Positions 17,587 through 26,426 of a stretch of DNA of 64,000 nt are shown here, piece by piece; the first letter of the stretch is position 1; each line of letters opens with the position of its first letter. Both the position numbers and the translations under genes were made by a program. This DNA is from Collinsella sp. AK_207A (GTDB lineage: Bacteria; Actinomycetota; Coriobacteriia; Coriobacteriales; Coriobacteriaceae), in NCBI RefSeq assembly GCF_902501965.1, contig NZ_CABWID010000022.1, positions 55,727 to 119,726 of the forward strand. The letters run 5' to 3'. The notes under the pieces are model-generated. The model saw nothing but the letters and a program-made list of their open reading frames with translations. It did no database searches and was not told the DNA's origin.

Positions 17587-18663
17587 CTAAACGTTGAATC
17601 GGAAGTGCACGACGTCGCCGTCGGCCATCACGTAGCTCTTGCCCTCGATGCGCAGGCGCCCGGCCTCGCGCGCGCCCTTCTCGCCACCGAGCTCGATGTA
17701 GTCGTCGTAGCCGATGACCTCGGCCTTGATGAAGCCGCGCTCGAAGTCCGTGTGGATCACGCCGGCCGCCTGCGGAGCGGTGGCGCCCTGGCGCACCGTC
17801 CAGGCCTTGACCTCCATCTCGCCGGCGGTGAAGAAGCTCTGCAGGCCCAGCAGGTGGTAGGCAGCCTGTGCGAGTGTCTCCAGACCGGAGCGCTCGAGGC
17901 CCAGGTCGGCCAGGTACTCGGCTGCCTCGTCGGGCTCGAGCTCGGACAGCTCGGCCTCGACCTTGGCGCAGATGGGGATGGGCGTCACGCCGTCGATGGC
18001 CGCCGGAGTCTCGCCCAGCTGGTCCTCGTCCACGTTGGCAACGTAGAGAATGGGCTTCATGGTGAGTAGGAAGAGCGCCTTGGCGGCGGCGCGTTCCTCG
18101 TCCGTCATGTCCATGGCGGCGGCGCGGTTGCCCTCGTTCAGCCAGGCGAGTAGTCGCGTAGCCACGTTGAACTTGGGCGCCAGCTCGCGGTCGCGCTTGG
18201 ACTCCTTCTCGAGCTTGGGCAGCTGCTTCTCGAGCGTCTGGATATCCGCCAGGATGAGCTCGGTCATGATCGTATCCGCGTCGGCTGCGGGATCCACGAA
18301 CTCGCCCACGTGCTCGTCCTCGCGCATGACGTTCTCATCGGTGAAATAGCGCACGACCTCGCAGATGGCATCCGTCTCGCGGATGTTGGCGAGGAACTGG
18401 TTGCCCAGGCCGGCGCCGTCGTTGGCACCCTTCACCAAACCGGCGATGTCGACGAACTCCACCGTGGCGGGCACGATGCGGCCGGGATGCACGATATCCG
18501 CCAGCGCCTGCAGGCGATCGTCCGGCACGTCCACGATACCGACGTTGGGATCGATGGTGGCAAAGGGATAGTTGGCCGCTAGACCGCTCTTCTTGGTGAG
18601 CGCGGTGAACAGCGTGGACTTGCCTACGTTGGGCAGTCCGACGATGCCGATAGAGAGGGACAT
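17587..18663 (-). CDS. ychF: YchF/OLA1 family ATPase
   Basis: A 358-residue universally conserved P-loop protein that binds ATP rather than GTP and associates with ribosomes. G1 is GLPNVGKST (8-16), the DIAGLVKGA motif follows near 70, and the C-terminal TGS domain includes the FFTAGEMEVKAWTVRQG region and the end YVMADGDVVHFRFNV. Length and ends are normal. AGGAG seven bases upstream of the ATG supports the start. Confidence 0.96.
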   Translation of the reverse strand: MSLSIGIVGLPNVGKSTLFTALTKKSGLAANYPFATIDPNVGIVDVPDDRLQALADIVHPGRIVPATVEFVDIAGLVKGANDGAGLGNQFLANIRETDAICEVVRYFTDENVMREDEHVGEFVDPAADADTIMTELILADIQTLEKQLPKLEKESKRDRELAPKFNVATRLLAWLNEGNRAAAMDMTDEERAAAKALFLLTMKPILYVANVDEDQLGETPAAIDGVTPIPICAKVEAELSELEPDEAAEYLADLGLERSGLETLAQAAYHLLGLQSFFTAGEMEVKAWTVRQGATAPQAAGVIHTDFERGFIKAEVIGYDDYIELGGEKGAREAGRLRIEGKSYVMADGDVVHFRFNV

Positions 18664-18901
18664 GAAGATGCTCCTTGCTTGGTTGATCTCACAAGGATCT
18701 ATTGTACACGCTTGCCGATTTACCGGACGCGCGCGTATCGGCGACGCCCGGCGAGCGACGCCCCGATTGGCATGCCGGTTGCAAAACGCCTCCGTCTGGA
18801 CCGCCCCCGGACGTATGCGAGCGGTTCGCCGCTTTGTGGAACGAGCTGGGAGATTGTTAGCGTTACCATCCGCCTAGTGATTCCGAACCCGGAGGTTGCC
18901 C

Positions 18902-19288
18902 ATGGGATTCTTGTCCTGGCTGCACGCACTCAGACCCCGCGGGGAGGATGATTCCCCGCATCCGGCGCCCGATCCCCCATCCGCCGGCGCGCCCGCCGCG
19001 CCGCCCGCGTCCAACGCGTGGCCCGGCCCCGATTGGGAGCCGCTCGCGCCCTACCTGCCCGTGGATCCGCACGACCATCTGCCCGTCTGCATCGCCGCCA
19101 CCGCCATCGCGGCAGGCGATCGCCCCACGAGCGACCTCACGGTGACGCGCGTGTCCCTCGCCAACCCTGAGTATCAGCGCGTGACGCTCATCGCCAGCGC
19201 GCTCGCCGCCGGCGCGCTCCCGGAATCCACGTTTGCCGTAACCCGTATCTATAAGAAGTCGTCCCAGGAGGAGACCCATGCTGCGTAA
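18902..19288 (+). CDS. soluble delta/gamma-like subunit of Na+ decarboxylase (tentative)
   Basis: A 128-residue protein heading the decarboxylase operon. GGAGG six bases upstream sets the ATG at 18902. Residues ~10-45 are a Pro/Ala-rich linker. The remainder (HDHLPVCIAATAIAAGDRP, then a repeated 'T..VTR' strand pattern, FAVTRIYKK) resembles the C-terminal soluble part of OadG/MmdD subunits, which have an ...AAIAA...VRSIRR pattern. It has no membrane segment; a separate membrane piece is at 20964-21092. Its end overlaps the start of the biotin carrier gene by 11 bases. Placement in the pump is inferred from context and weak similarity. Confidence 0.55.
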   Translation: MGFLSWLHALRPRGEDDSPHPAPDPPSAGAPAAPPASNAWPGPDWEPLAPYLPVDPHDHLPVCIAATAIAAGDRPTSDLTVTRVSLANPEYQRVTLIASALAAGALPESTFAVTRIYKKSSQEETHAA

Positions 19289-19706
19289 GTTCAAGATCTC
19301 GATCGATGGAACCCAGTACCTGGTGGAAATGGAAGAAATCGGCGCTCCCCAGCCTACCGCCACCGACTCCCTTGCCGCACCCGCTGCTCCGGCACCGGCG
19401 GCGGCGCCCGCCCCGGCCCCCGCACCCGCAGCTCCGGAGCCCGCACCCGAGCCCGCTGCTCCGGCACCCGCTGCCGCGGTCACGCCCGCCGGCGCCCACG
19501 AGCAGGCGGCCCCCATGCCCGGAAAGATCCTCGACATCCTCGTCAATACCGGTGACGCCGTAGCGGTCAACCAGCCCGTCATGATTCTCGAGGCCATGAA
19601 GATGGAGTCGCAGATCGTGGCCGAGCAGGCCGGCACCATCGCCTCCGTCAACGTGGAGAAGGGTGCCATGGTGAACCCCGGCGACCCGCTGTTCTCCATC
19701 GCCTAA
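19278..19706 (+). CDS. biotin carrier subunit of Na+ decarboxylase
   Basis: A 142-residue biotinyl carrier protein. A short N-terminal segment (MLRKFKISIDGTQYLVEMEE) is joined by a ~45-residue Ala/Pro linker to a biotinyl domain with the biotinylated Lys in EAMKME (near 111). It shuttles carboxyl groups from the carboxyltransferase (21095-22486) to the membrane decarboxylase (19769-20884). GGAGGAG precedes the ATG. The free-standing carrier matches methylmalonyl-CoA decarboxylase-type pumps (MmdC) more than Klebsiella OadA, where the domain is fused. Confidence 0.9.
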   Translation: MLRKFKISIDGTQYLVEMEEIGAPQPTATDSLAAPAAPAPAAAPAPAPAPAAPEPAPEPAAPAPAAAVTPAGAHEQAAPMPGKILDILVNTGDAVAVNQPVMILEAMKMESQIVAEQAGTIASVNVEKGAMVNPGDPLFSIA

Positions 19707-19768
19707 CGACGCCGCTCTCGCACGGCTAAGGCGTCAAGCGCTTTTCCGTCTTTCTCTAGGAGTCTCCT

Positions 19769-20884
19769 ATGGACGTTCTCATCCAAGGCATTCTCGGCCT
19801 CGTGGCCGAGCCGGGGCGCATCGCCATGATCGCCATCGGCTGCGTCCTTATGTACCTGGGCATTCGGAAGGAATACGAGCCCACGCTGCTCGTGCCCATG
19901 GGCCTCGGCACTATCCTCGTTAACATCCCGAACACCGGCGTGCTCGAGACCGGCGGCCAGGCCGGCCCCTTCACCGTGCTCTTCCAGGCCGGCATCGAGA
20001 CCGAGCTCTTCCCGCTGTTGCTGTTCATCGGCATCGGCGCGATGATCGACTTCGGCCCGCTGCTCGCGAACCCGTTCCTGTTGCTCTTTGGCGCAGCCGC
20101 CCAGTTCGGTATCTTCTTTGTGACGATCGTGGCTTCGCTTCTGGGATTCGACATTGCCGATGCCGCCAGCGCCGGCATCATCGCCGCCGCCGACGGTCCC
20201 ACCTCGATCTTCGTCGCCAACAGCCTGGGCAGTAAGTACATGGGCGCAATCATGGTCGCCGCGTACAGCTACATGGCACTCGTGCCCATCATCCAGCCCA
20301 TTGCCATCAAGGCCGTGACCACCAAGAAGGAACGCCAAATCCGCATGAAGTACAACCCGCGCGGCGTGTCCCAGACGGCCAAGATCCTCTTCCCGGTGAT
20401 CATCTGCATCGTCGCCGGCCTGGTAGCGCCCGACTCCCTGCCGCTCGTTGGTTTCCTCATGTTCGGCAACCTGCTGCGCGAATGCGGCGTCCTCAACAAC
20501 CTGAGCATGTCCGCGCAAAACGAGCTCGTGAACCTCATCTCCATTCTGCTCGGCCTCTGCGTGTCCGTAAAGATGGAGTACCACGACTTCCTGCAGGTAG
20601 ACACCCTCATCATTATGGTTCTGGGCCTGCTCGGCTTTGTGATGGACTCCGTGGGCGGCGTGATGTTCGCCAAGCTGCTGAACCTCTTCCGCAAGGAGAA
20701 GATCAACCCGATGGTGGGCGCTGCCGGCATTTCCGCCTTCCCCATGAGCTCACGCGTGGTGCAGAAGCTCGCCACCGAGGCCGACCCGCAGAACTTCATC
20801 CTCATGCAGGCGAGCGCCGCCAACGTGGCCGGTCAGATCGCATCCGTGGTAGCCGGCGGCCTCGTACTCGGCATCCTGCTCTAA
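19769..20884 (+). CDS. oadB: Na+-translocating decarboxylase beta subunit
   Basis: A 371-residue integral membrane subunit that decarboxylates carboxybiotin and exports Na+. It has about ten hydrophobic segments and the highly conserved aspartate motif DGPTSIFVAN (near 147). The end ASAANVAGQIASVVAGGLVL is typical of the family. It sits 62 bases after the biotin carrier in one operon with the carboxyltransferase. AGGAG precedes the ATG. Family members serve oxaloacetate, methylmalonyl-CoA or glutaconyl-CoA decarboxylases; the partner carboxyltransferase points to oxaloacetate. Confidence 0.93.
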   Translation: MDVLIQGILGLVAEPGRIAMIAIGCVLMYLGIRKEYEPTLLVPMGLGTILVNIPNTGVLETGGQAGPFTVLFQAGIETELFPLLLFIGIGAMIDFGPLLANPFLLLFGAAAQFGIFFVTIVASLLGFDIADAASAGIIAAADGPTSIFVANSLGSKYMGAIMVAAYSYMALVPIIQPIAIKAVTTKKERQIRMKYNPRGVSQTAKILFPVIICIVAGLVAPDSLPLVGFLMFGNLLRECGVLNNLSMSAQNELVNLISILLGLCVSVKMEYHDFLQVDTLIIMVLGLLGFVMDSVGGVMFAKLLNLFRKEKINPMVGAAGISAFPMSSRVVQKLATEADPQNFILMQASAANVAGQIASVVAGGLVLGILL

Positions 20885-20963
20885 CCGCTGCGGTCGTTCC
20901 GACATTTTACCAACCCTTCCCCGAACAAACCCGTATTGTTCGGTGTCATGAGAGGAGTCGCAT

Positions 20964-21092
20964 ATGTTCGAGACTCTTGAACAGGCGCTTCAGATCCTCG
21001 GTCTTGGCTGGGGCGGCGTGTTCCTGGTCATGCTCGTGATCTACCTGGTATCCATGCTGCTCACCAAGCTGTTCCCGCCCGCAAAGGAGTAG
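20964..21092 (+). CDS. small OadG-like membrane subunit
   Basis: A 42-residue protein: MFETLEQALQILGLGWGGVF followed by a single membrane helix and a short tail LLTKLFPPAKE. AGAGGAG six bases before the ATG supports translation. Its pattern (short amphipathic N terminus, Gly-containing helix) matches the membrane part of OadG, which anchors and assembles the Na+ pump. The usual soluble tail of OadG is absent here and may be supplied by 18902-19288. Its last codons carry the ribosome site for the next gene (AAAGGAG). Confidence 0.75.
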   Translation: MFETLEQALQILGLGWGGVFLVMLVIYLVSMLLTKLFPPAKE

Positions 21093-21094
21093 CC

Positions 21095-22486
21095 ATGGCC
21101 AAGACCGTCAAATTCACCGAAACCATCCTGCGCGACGGCCAGCAGAGCCAGATCGCCACGCGCATGCCCTTATCCGACATGCTGCCCGTTCTCCCCGCCC
21201 TCGACGCTGCCGGGTACGAAGCGCTCGAGGTTTGGGGCGGTGCCACGTTCGATAGCTGCCTGCGCTTTTTGAACGAGGACCCCTGGGAGCGTCTGCGCAC
21301 CATCCGCAAGCACGTCAAGCACACCAAGCTTCAGATGCTGCTCCGCGGCCAGAACCTGCTGGGATACCGCAACTATCCCGATGACGTGGTCGAAGAGTTC
21401 GTGAAGAAGTCCGTCGAAAACGGCATCGACGTCATCCGCATCTTCGACGCCTTAAACGATGTCCGCAACCTCACCACCTCCATCCGCGCCGCGCGGGAGG
21501 CGGGCGGGCAGGTGCAGGCGGCCATCTGCTACACCACGAGCGACGTCCACACCGTTGAGTACTTCGTAGACCTTGCCGCGCAGATCGAGCAGCTCGGTGC
21601 AGACGCTCTCTGCATCAAGGATATGGCCGGCGTTCTGACCCCTGCCGTGGCTTTTGACCTGGTGAGCCAGATCAAGGCGCGGGTGGACCTGCCGCTCGAG
21701 CTGCACACGCACAGTACGGCCGGCATTGGCCAGATGACGCTCCTCAAGGCCGTTGAAGCGGGCGCAGACATCATCGACACCTGCGCCGCACCACTTGCCG
21801 AGGGTACGAGCCAGCCCTGTACGGAATCGCTCGCTATCGCGCTCAGCGAGCTGGGATACGACACATGCCTCGACCTCGACCAGGTAGAGCTCGTTTCCCA
21901 GCATCTGGCACCAGTACGCGACCGCTTCCTCGCCGACGGCATCCTGAATCCCAAGGTCCTTGCCGTGGAACCGAAGGCGCTGCTCTACAAGGTGCCCGGC
22001 GGCATGCTGTCCAACATGATCAACCAGCTAAAGGAAATGGGTATAGAGAATCGCTACAGCGAGGTGCTCACGGAGGTACCGCGCGTCCGCGCCGACTTGG
22101 GCTATCCGCCGCTCGTGACGCCGCTCTCTCAGATGGTGGGCACGCAGGCGATGATGAACGTCATCTCGGGCGAACGTTACAAGATCGTGCCACAAGAGAT
22201 CAACGACTACGTACATGGGCTCTATGGGCGACCGCCCGCGCCCATCGACCCCGAGGTGCAGCAAGATATCATTGGGGACGACGAACCGGTGAGCTGCCGG
22301 CCAGCTGACCTGCTCGAACCCGCTCTCCCCAGGCTGCGTGAAGAAATCGCCTGCTACGCTCGCTCCGAGGAGGACGTGCTTTCTTACGCGCTCTTCCCCG
22401 AGCAGGCGCGCGACTTCCTCGGCCGCCGCGAAGACCCGTTCTACGACGTTCCGGTGCAAGAAGTGAACGTGAGTATCGCCGTGTAG
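21095..22486 (+). CDS. oadA: oxaloacetate decarboxylase carboxyltransferase (alpha) subunit
   Basis: A 463-residue pyruvate-carboxylase-type carboxyltransferase. TETILRDGQQS (8-18) holds the metal-binding Asp, the reactive Lys is in CIKDMAG (near 175), and the metal His pair is in ELHTHSTAG (near 205). It transfers the carboxyl group of oxaloacetate to biotin, releasing pyruvate. There is no C-terminal biotin domain; that role is played by 19278-19706. It begins two bases after the small membrane subunit and closes the operon. Malate- or citrate-linked fermentation is a plausible use, but no transporter is nearby. Confidence 0.92.
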   Translation: MAKTVKFTETILRDGQQSQIATRMPLSDMLPVLPALDAAGYEALEVWGGATFDSCLRFLNEDPWERLRTIRKHVKHTKLQMLLRGQNLLGYRNYPDDVVEEFVKKSVENGIDVIRIFDALNDVRNLTTSIRAAREAGGQVQAAICYTTSDVHTVEYFVDLAAQIEQLGADALCIKDMAGVLTPAVAFDLVSQIKARVDLPLELHTHSTAGIGQMTLLKAVEAGADIIDTCAAPLAEGTSQPCTESLAIALSELGYDTCLDLDQVELVSQHLAPVRDRFLADGILNPKVLAVEPKALLYKVPGGMLSNMINQLKEMGIENRYSEVLTEVPRVRADLGYPPLVTPLSQMVGTQAMMNVISGERYKIVPQEINDYVHGLYGRPPAPIDPEVQQDIIGDDEPVSCRPADLLEPALPRLREEIACYARSEEDVLSYALFPEQARDFLGRREDPFYDVPVQEVNVSIAV

Positions 22487-22520
22487 CGCATGGCAGCGAA
22501 CAACCGAATAGACCGCCTTC

Positions 22521-22575
22521 ATGTCAGTTAAGCCTCGAAAACGAGATTGTTGCGATTTCGGGGCTTAACTGACAT
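22521..22575. repeat. 55-bp palindromic unit 1
   Basis: Begins atgtcagttaagcctcgaaa and ends tttcggggcttaactgacat, so the arms pair over about 19 bases. It lies between the convergent oadA and rplQ genes, with a near-copy 17 bases further on. Confidence 0.85.
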
Positions 22576-22592
22576 CTGGCTACTTTACCAAA

Positions 22593-22647
22593 ATGTCAGT
22601 TAAGCCTTGAAATGCAGGTTTTCGTCATTTCAAGGCTTATCTGACAT
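22593..22647. repeat. 55-bp palindromic unit 2
   Basis: Same length and same outer bases as unit 1 (atgtcagttaagccttgaaa ... tttcaaggcttatctgacat), but a different central loop. The pair forms a 127-base tandem of palindromes resembling REP/BIME-type arrays. Confidence 0.85.
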
Positions 22648-22698
22648 CTCTTAACTCATTGCGCGCGATGAACGGACGAATTGAACCCGCCATTTACT

Positions 22699-22734
22699 CA
22701 AAAAAGAAGGAGGCACCAGTCGGCACCTCCTTCT
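22699..22734 (-). terminator. intrinsic terminator of the ribosomal operon
   Basis: On the minus strand, AGAAGGAGG pairs with CCTCCTTCT and is followed by TTTTTT, 26 bases beyond the rplQ stop. Confidence 0.9.
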
Positions 22735-22759
22735 AAATTAGCTCTGAAGCAGCAAGAGT

Positions 22760-23269
22760 CTACTCAGCGGCCTCCACAGCCTCGGCAACCTCGGCGACGT
22801 CCTCAGCGGCCTCGGCAGCCTCAGCCTCAACCTCAGCCTCGACCTTCTTGGGAGCGGTCTTCTTGGCAGCGGCCTTGACGGGTGCAACCTTGTCCTTCTT
22901 CTTCACCGGCTCGGTGACGAGCTCGATGATGACCATCTCGGCGTTGTCGCCCTTGCGGGGACCGAGCTTGTAGATACGGGTGTAACCACCGTTGCGGTCG
23001 GCCCACATGCCCTGCGCGGCCTTGTCGAAGAGCTCAGCGACGAGCTGCTTATCGCCGAGCTTGGCGATGGCGAGACGACGGCTGTGCAGGTCACCCTTCT
23101 TGGCCCAGGTGATGATGGGCTCGGCGTAGCTGCGAAGCGCTTTGGCACGGGTGATGGTGGTCTTGATGCGATCGTTCTCGAAGAGCGCCTTGGCAAGGCT
23201 CTTCTTCATGGCCTTGGTGTGCGCGGCGTCCGTGCCGAGCTTCAGGCCCTTCTTCTTGTTATGACGCAT
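22760..23269 (-). CDS. rplQ: 50S ribosomal protein L17
   Basis: Residues 1-120 are a normal L17 (MRHNKKKGLKLGTDAAHTKA, then YTRIYKLGPRKGDNAEMVII). A tail of about 50 residues follows, made almost only of Ala, Glu, Lys and Val, so the protein is 169 residues instead of ~120. L17 is a core large-subunit protein near the exit tunnel. It is the last gene of the cluster, 28 bases after rpoA, before a strong terminator. Confidence 0.96.
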   Translation of the reverse strand: MRHNKKKGLKLGTDAAHTKAMKKSLAKALFENDRIKTTITRAKALRSYAEPIITWAKKGDLHSRRLAIAKLGDKQLVAELFDKAAQGMWADRNGGYTRIYKLGPRKGDNAEMVIIELVTEPVKKKDKVAPVKAAAKKTAPKKVEAEVEAEAAEAAEDVAEVAEAVEAAE

Positions 23270-23297
23270 AGGTCTTCTCCTCTAATACACGGACGGG

Positions 23298-24239
23298 CTA
23301 CGGCTTCAAGCTCAGGCCCATGGATTCAAGCTTATCCTTGACTTCCTCGATCGACTTCACGCCGAAGTTGCGGATGTTCAGCAGGTCGTTCTCGGAGAAC
23401 TCGACAAGCTGGCGCACGGAGTGAATGCTCGCGCGCTTCAGGCAGTTGTAGGAGCGAACCGAAAGGTCCAGGTCCTCGATCTGCTTGTCGAGCTCGGCGT
23501 TGTCGCTCGTCTGCTCCGCGGCGAAGATGGAGGTCTCCTCCTCTTCCTGCGCGTCATCGGCGAGGTTCATGAACGCGGCCATGTGCTGGTTGATGATGTT
23601 AGCAGCCTGAACCACCGCGACGCGCGGGGTAATGGCGCCGTTGGTCTCAACCTCAAGGACCAGACGATCGTAGTCAGTGTGCTGGCCCACGCGGCACGCC
23701 TCGACGAGCTTGGCGCAGCGGTGCACGGGCGAGTACAGCGAATCCACGTGGATGATGCCGATGGGGTCGTTCGGCTGCTTGTTCATGTCGGCGGAGACAT
23801 AGCCGCGACCGTAGCCGATCCTCATGCTCATGGTGAGGTGACCGCCCTCGGTGAGGGTGGCGATGTGCTGCTCGGGGTTCACGAGCTCAAACTCGGCCGG
23901 CACGAAGAAATCCGCACCGGTAACCTCGCAGGGGCCGTCAACCGAGATGGTGGCCGTGGCCTCGTTGGTGGAACCGAGCGAGCGGAACACCAGACCCTTG
24001 ACGTTCAGGACGATATCGGTGACATCCTCGACCATGTTGTCGATCGCCATGAACTCGTGCTGGGCACCGTCGATCTGGATGGCCTCGACGGCAGCACCCT
24101 CGAGGGAGGAAAGCAGCACGCGACGAATCGAGTTGCCGAGCGTGTCGCCGTAGCCGCGCTCCAGTGGCTCAACAGACACACGGGCACAGGTGTCGCTGAT
24201 CTCTTCGACCTGAACCTGGGGCCTAATGAATTCTGACAT
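23298..24239 (-). CDS. rpoA: RNA polymerase alpha subunit
   Basis: A 313-residue alpha subunit. The N-terminal assembly domain includes YGDTLGNSIRRVLLSSLEGA (30-49). The C-terminal DNA-binding domain (from ~245) contains LDLSVRSYNCLKRASIHSVR and the helix-hairpin-helix NIRNFGVKSIEEV. It lies in the standard rpsD-rpoA-rplQ order. GGAGGTAAT precedes the ATG. Confidence 0.98.
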   Translation of the reverse strand: MSEFIRPQVQVEEISDTCARVSVEPLERGYGDTLGNSIRRVLLSSLEGAAVEAIQIDGAQHEFMAIDNMVEDVTDIVLNVKGLVFRSLGSTNEATATISVDGPCEVTGADFFVPAEFELVNPEQHIATLTEGGHLTMSMRIGYGRGYVSADMNKQPNDPIGIIHVDSLYSPVHRCAKLVEACRVGQHTDYDRLVLEVETNGAITPRVAVVQAANIINQHMAAFMNLADDAQEEEETSIFAAEQTSDNAELDKQIEDLDLSVRSYNCLKRASIHSVRQLVEFSENDLLNIRNFGVKSIEEVKDKLESMGLSLKP

Positions 24240-24269
24240 GTATTACCTCCAGCCTCAGCAACCCGAGGG

Positions 24270-24866
24270 TTACTTAGAGTAGAGCTCGACGATGAGCTGC
24301 TCCTTGATGTCACCACTGATCTGCTCACGCGTGGGCAGAGAGATGACGTTGCCGGAGAGCTTCTCGATATCAACCTCAAGCCAGCCGGGGACCTCGAAGC
24401 GCTCAGAAGAGATGAGGGCCTCCTTGATGGGGAGCAGGTCGCGGAACTTCTCGCCCACGGCCACGACGTCGCCGGGCTTCACCTGGTAGGAGGGGATGTC
24501 GACGCGACGGCCGTTCACGGTGAAGTGACCGTGACGCACGGACTGACGAGCCTCCTTGCGGGTGCGGGCAAAGCCGAGACGGAAGACAACGTTGTCCAGG
24601 CGGCTCTCGAGGATCACGAGCAGATTCTCACCCGTGATGCCGGGGCGCTTACGAGCGCGCTCGTAGTAGCCACGGAACTGCTTCTCGAGCACTCCGTAAA
24701 TGAACTTGACCTTCTGCTTCTCGCGCAGCTGCATGCCGTACTCAGATTCCTTACGGCGACGCTTGGGCTGGCGGATGGATTCTTTCTTGCTGCTGTAACC
24801 CAGCTCCGCGGGATCGAGCCCGAGCTGACGGCAGCGCTTAAGAACAGGAGTCCTGTCGATTGCCAT
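24270..24866 (-). CDS. rpsD: 30S ribosomal protein S4
   Basis: A 198-residue S4, a primary 16S rRNA binder and, in many bacteria, regulator of this operon. The S4 RNA-binding domain holds [20 protein letters not shown] and [20 protein letters not shown]. The N terminus lacks the zinc-binding cysteine cluster seen in some S4 proteins. It sits between rpsK and rpoA. Confidence 0.97.
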   Translation of the reverse strand: MAIDRTPVLKRCRQLGLDPAELGYSSKKESIRQPKRRRKESEYGMQLREKQKVKFIYGVLEKQFRGYYERARKRPGITGENLLVILESRLDNVVFRLGFARTRKEARQSVRHGHFTVNGRRVDIPSYQVKPGDVVAVGEKFRDLLPIKEALISSERFEVPGWLEVDIEKLSGNVISLPTREQISGDIKEQLIVELYSK

Positions 24867-24884
24867 ATGTATCGATCCTTTCAG

Positions 24885-25295
24885 TTACACGCGGCGACGC
24901 TTCTTGGGGCGGCAGCCGTTGTGCGGGATGGGGGTCTTGTCCTGGATGCTCGAGACCTCGAGGCCGGCGGCCTGGAGGGAGCGAATCGCGGTCTCGCGGC
25001 CGGAGCCGGGGCCCTTCACGAACACGGCGACCTTGTGCATACCGTGCTCCATGGCGATCTTGGCGCAGGCCTCCGCAGCCATCTGGGCAGCGAACGGCGT
25101 GGACTTACGAGAGCCCTTGAAGCCCACGGTACCGGCGGACTTCCAAGCAATGACGTTGCCCTGGGCATCCGTGATCGACACGATGGTGTTGTTGAAGGTG
25201 GAGCGGATGTGAGCCTGCCCCACGGAGATGTTCTTGCGATCCGAGCGCTTGATGCGGTTCGCGGCGCCTCGGACGTTCTTCTTAGCAGTAGCCAT
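24885..25295 (-). CDS. rpsK: 30S ribosomal protein S11
   Basis: A 136-residue S11 with the typical core [20 protein letters not shown], the [19 protein letters not shown] segment and a basic end [10 protein letters not shown]. It lies 11 bases after rpsM. The protein forms the 30S platform near the mRNA exit. Confidence 0.98.
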   Translation of the reverse strand: MATAKKNVRGAANRIKRSDRKNISVGQAHIRSTFNNTIVSITDAQGNVIAWKSAGTVGFKGSRKSTPFAAQMAAEACAKIAMEHGMHKVAVFVKGPGSGRETAIRSLQAAGLEVSSIQDKTPIPHNGCRPKKRRRV

Positions 25296-25306
25296 CTAAG
25301 CGCTCC

Positions 25307-25681
25307 TTACTTCTTCTTCTTTGCACCGATCTGACGCTTCGGACCCTTGCGGGTGCGAGCGTTGGTGTGGGTGCGCTGACCGCGAACGGGCAGACCCTTG
25401 CGGTGACGCAGGCCACGGTTGCAGCCGATGTCCATAAGGCGCTTGACATTCTGGGTGCGCTCACGACGCAGGTCGCCCTCAATCATGATATGGGCCTGGT
25501 CGATATAAGCACGGATGGCGTTCACCTCGTCCTCGGTGAGATCCTTCACGCGAGTGTCGGGGTTGATGTTCGCCTCCTTGCAGATCTTGGTGGCGGTCGT
25601 GCGGCCGATGCCGTAGATGTAAGTCAGACCAATCTCGACGCGCTTCTCACGCGGAAGGTCGACACCACTGATACGGGCCAA
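25307..25681 (-). CDS. rpsM: 30S ribosomal protein S13
   Basis: A 124-residue S13 ([51 protein letters not shown]) with a Lys-rich tail. It contacts the P-site tRNA and forms subunit bridges. It starts 15 bases after the rpmJ stop, in the usual order. Confidence 0.98.
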   Translation of the reverse strand: MARISGVDLPREKRVEIGLTYIYGIGRTTATKICKEANINPDTRVKDLTEDEVNAIRAYIDQAHIMIEGDLRRERTQNVKRLMDIGCNRGLRHRKGLPVRGQRTHTNARTRKGPKRQIGAKKKK

Positions 25682-25696
25682 CTTAGGTCTCCTCTC

Positions 25697-25810
25697 CTAG
25701 CCCTGGCGCTGCTTGTGACGGGGGTTCTCGCAGATGACGAGAACCTTGCCGTGGCGCCGAATGATCTTGCACTTATCGCACATCTTCTTGACCGAAGGAC
25801 GTACCTTCAT
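25697..25810 (-). CDS. rpmJ: 50S ribosomal protein L36
   Basis: A 37-residue zinc-ribbon L36: [20 protein letters not shown], continuing to [11 protein letters not shown]. All three Cys and the final His of the zinc site are present. It is the short gene before rpsM. Confidence 0.97.
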   Translation of the reverse strand: MKVRPSVKKMCDKCKIIRRHGKVLVICENPRHKQRQG

Positions 25811-25964
25811 CGTTCTTCCTCTCGATCGTGCTCAAACTACAAAAACGCGGAATGTTATCTACTCGCCCAGCCGCAGGCGTGAATGACCAAATCCAGTGAA
25901 CATGCAAACTCGACCGCAGGGCTTGAGCGAACCCGACGGTCGAAGAAGAGCATGCAAGCTGTGT

Positions 25965-26183
25965 TTACTTATAGCGATACGTGATGCGCCCACGCGTAAG
26001 GTCGTACGGAGAGAGCTCCACCACAACCTTGTCACCCGGGAGGATTCGGATGTAGTTCATCCTGATCTTACCGGAGATGGAGCAGAGAACCGAATGGCCA
26101 TTCTCCAGCTCAACGCGGAACATCGCGTTGGGGAGCGGCTCGGTGACGGTGCCCTCAAGCTCGATTGCGTCTTCCTTCTTCAC
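25965..26183 (-). CDS. infA: translation initiation factor IF-1
   Basis: A 72-residue OB-fold IF-1 ([47 protein letters not shown]). The start is GTG at 26183, with AAGAGGA seven bases ahead. It lies 154 bases before rpmJ with no strong structure between. On its other side, where map normally precedes it, there are two AT-rich plus-strand genes, so infA must have its own promoter in 26184-26386. Confidence 0.97.
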   Translation of the reverse strand: MKKEDAIELEGTVTEPLPNAMFRVELENGHSVLCSISGKIRMNYIRILPGDKVVVELSPYDLTRGRITYRYK

Positions 26184-26386
26184 AGGCGCGTCCTCTTTCT
26201 CTAGACAGAAAACGACAGCAACGCTGAATATTACTGCTACAAGAGAAGTCGGCCCAGTTTCTCAGACCACTTCACAAATTCATTAGATGTTCAGACTTCC
26301 GTTCAATACTTAAAGGCACATTGGAAAGTTATGCCACTGAGCACAAATAGACCCTAATTTCTACTTACCCTCCGTGGTGATTAATC

Positions 26387-26392
26387 TATAAT
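26387..26392 (+). promoter_or_regulatory. -10 box upstream of the secreted-protein gene
   Basis: A perfect TATAAT in an AT-rich stretch, 34 bases before the ATG at 26427. A weak -35 (cttacc at 26364-26369) is 17 bases upstream. Confidence 0.6.
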
Positions 26393-26426
26393 GTTATTTA
26401 AGTGTTCTTTTGAACAGGAGGGTTCC

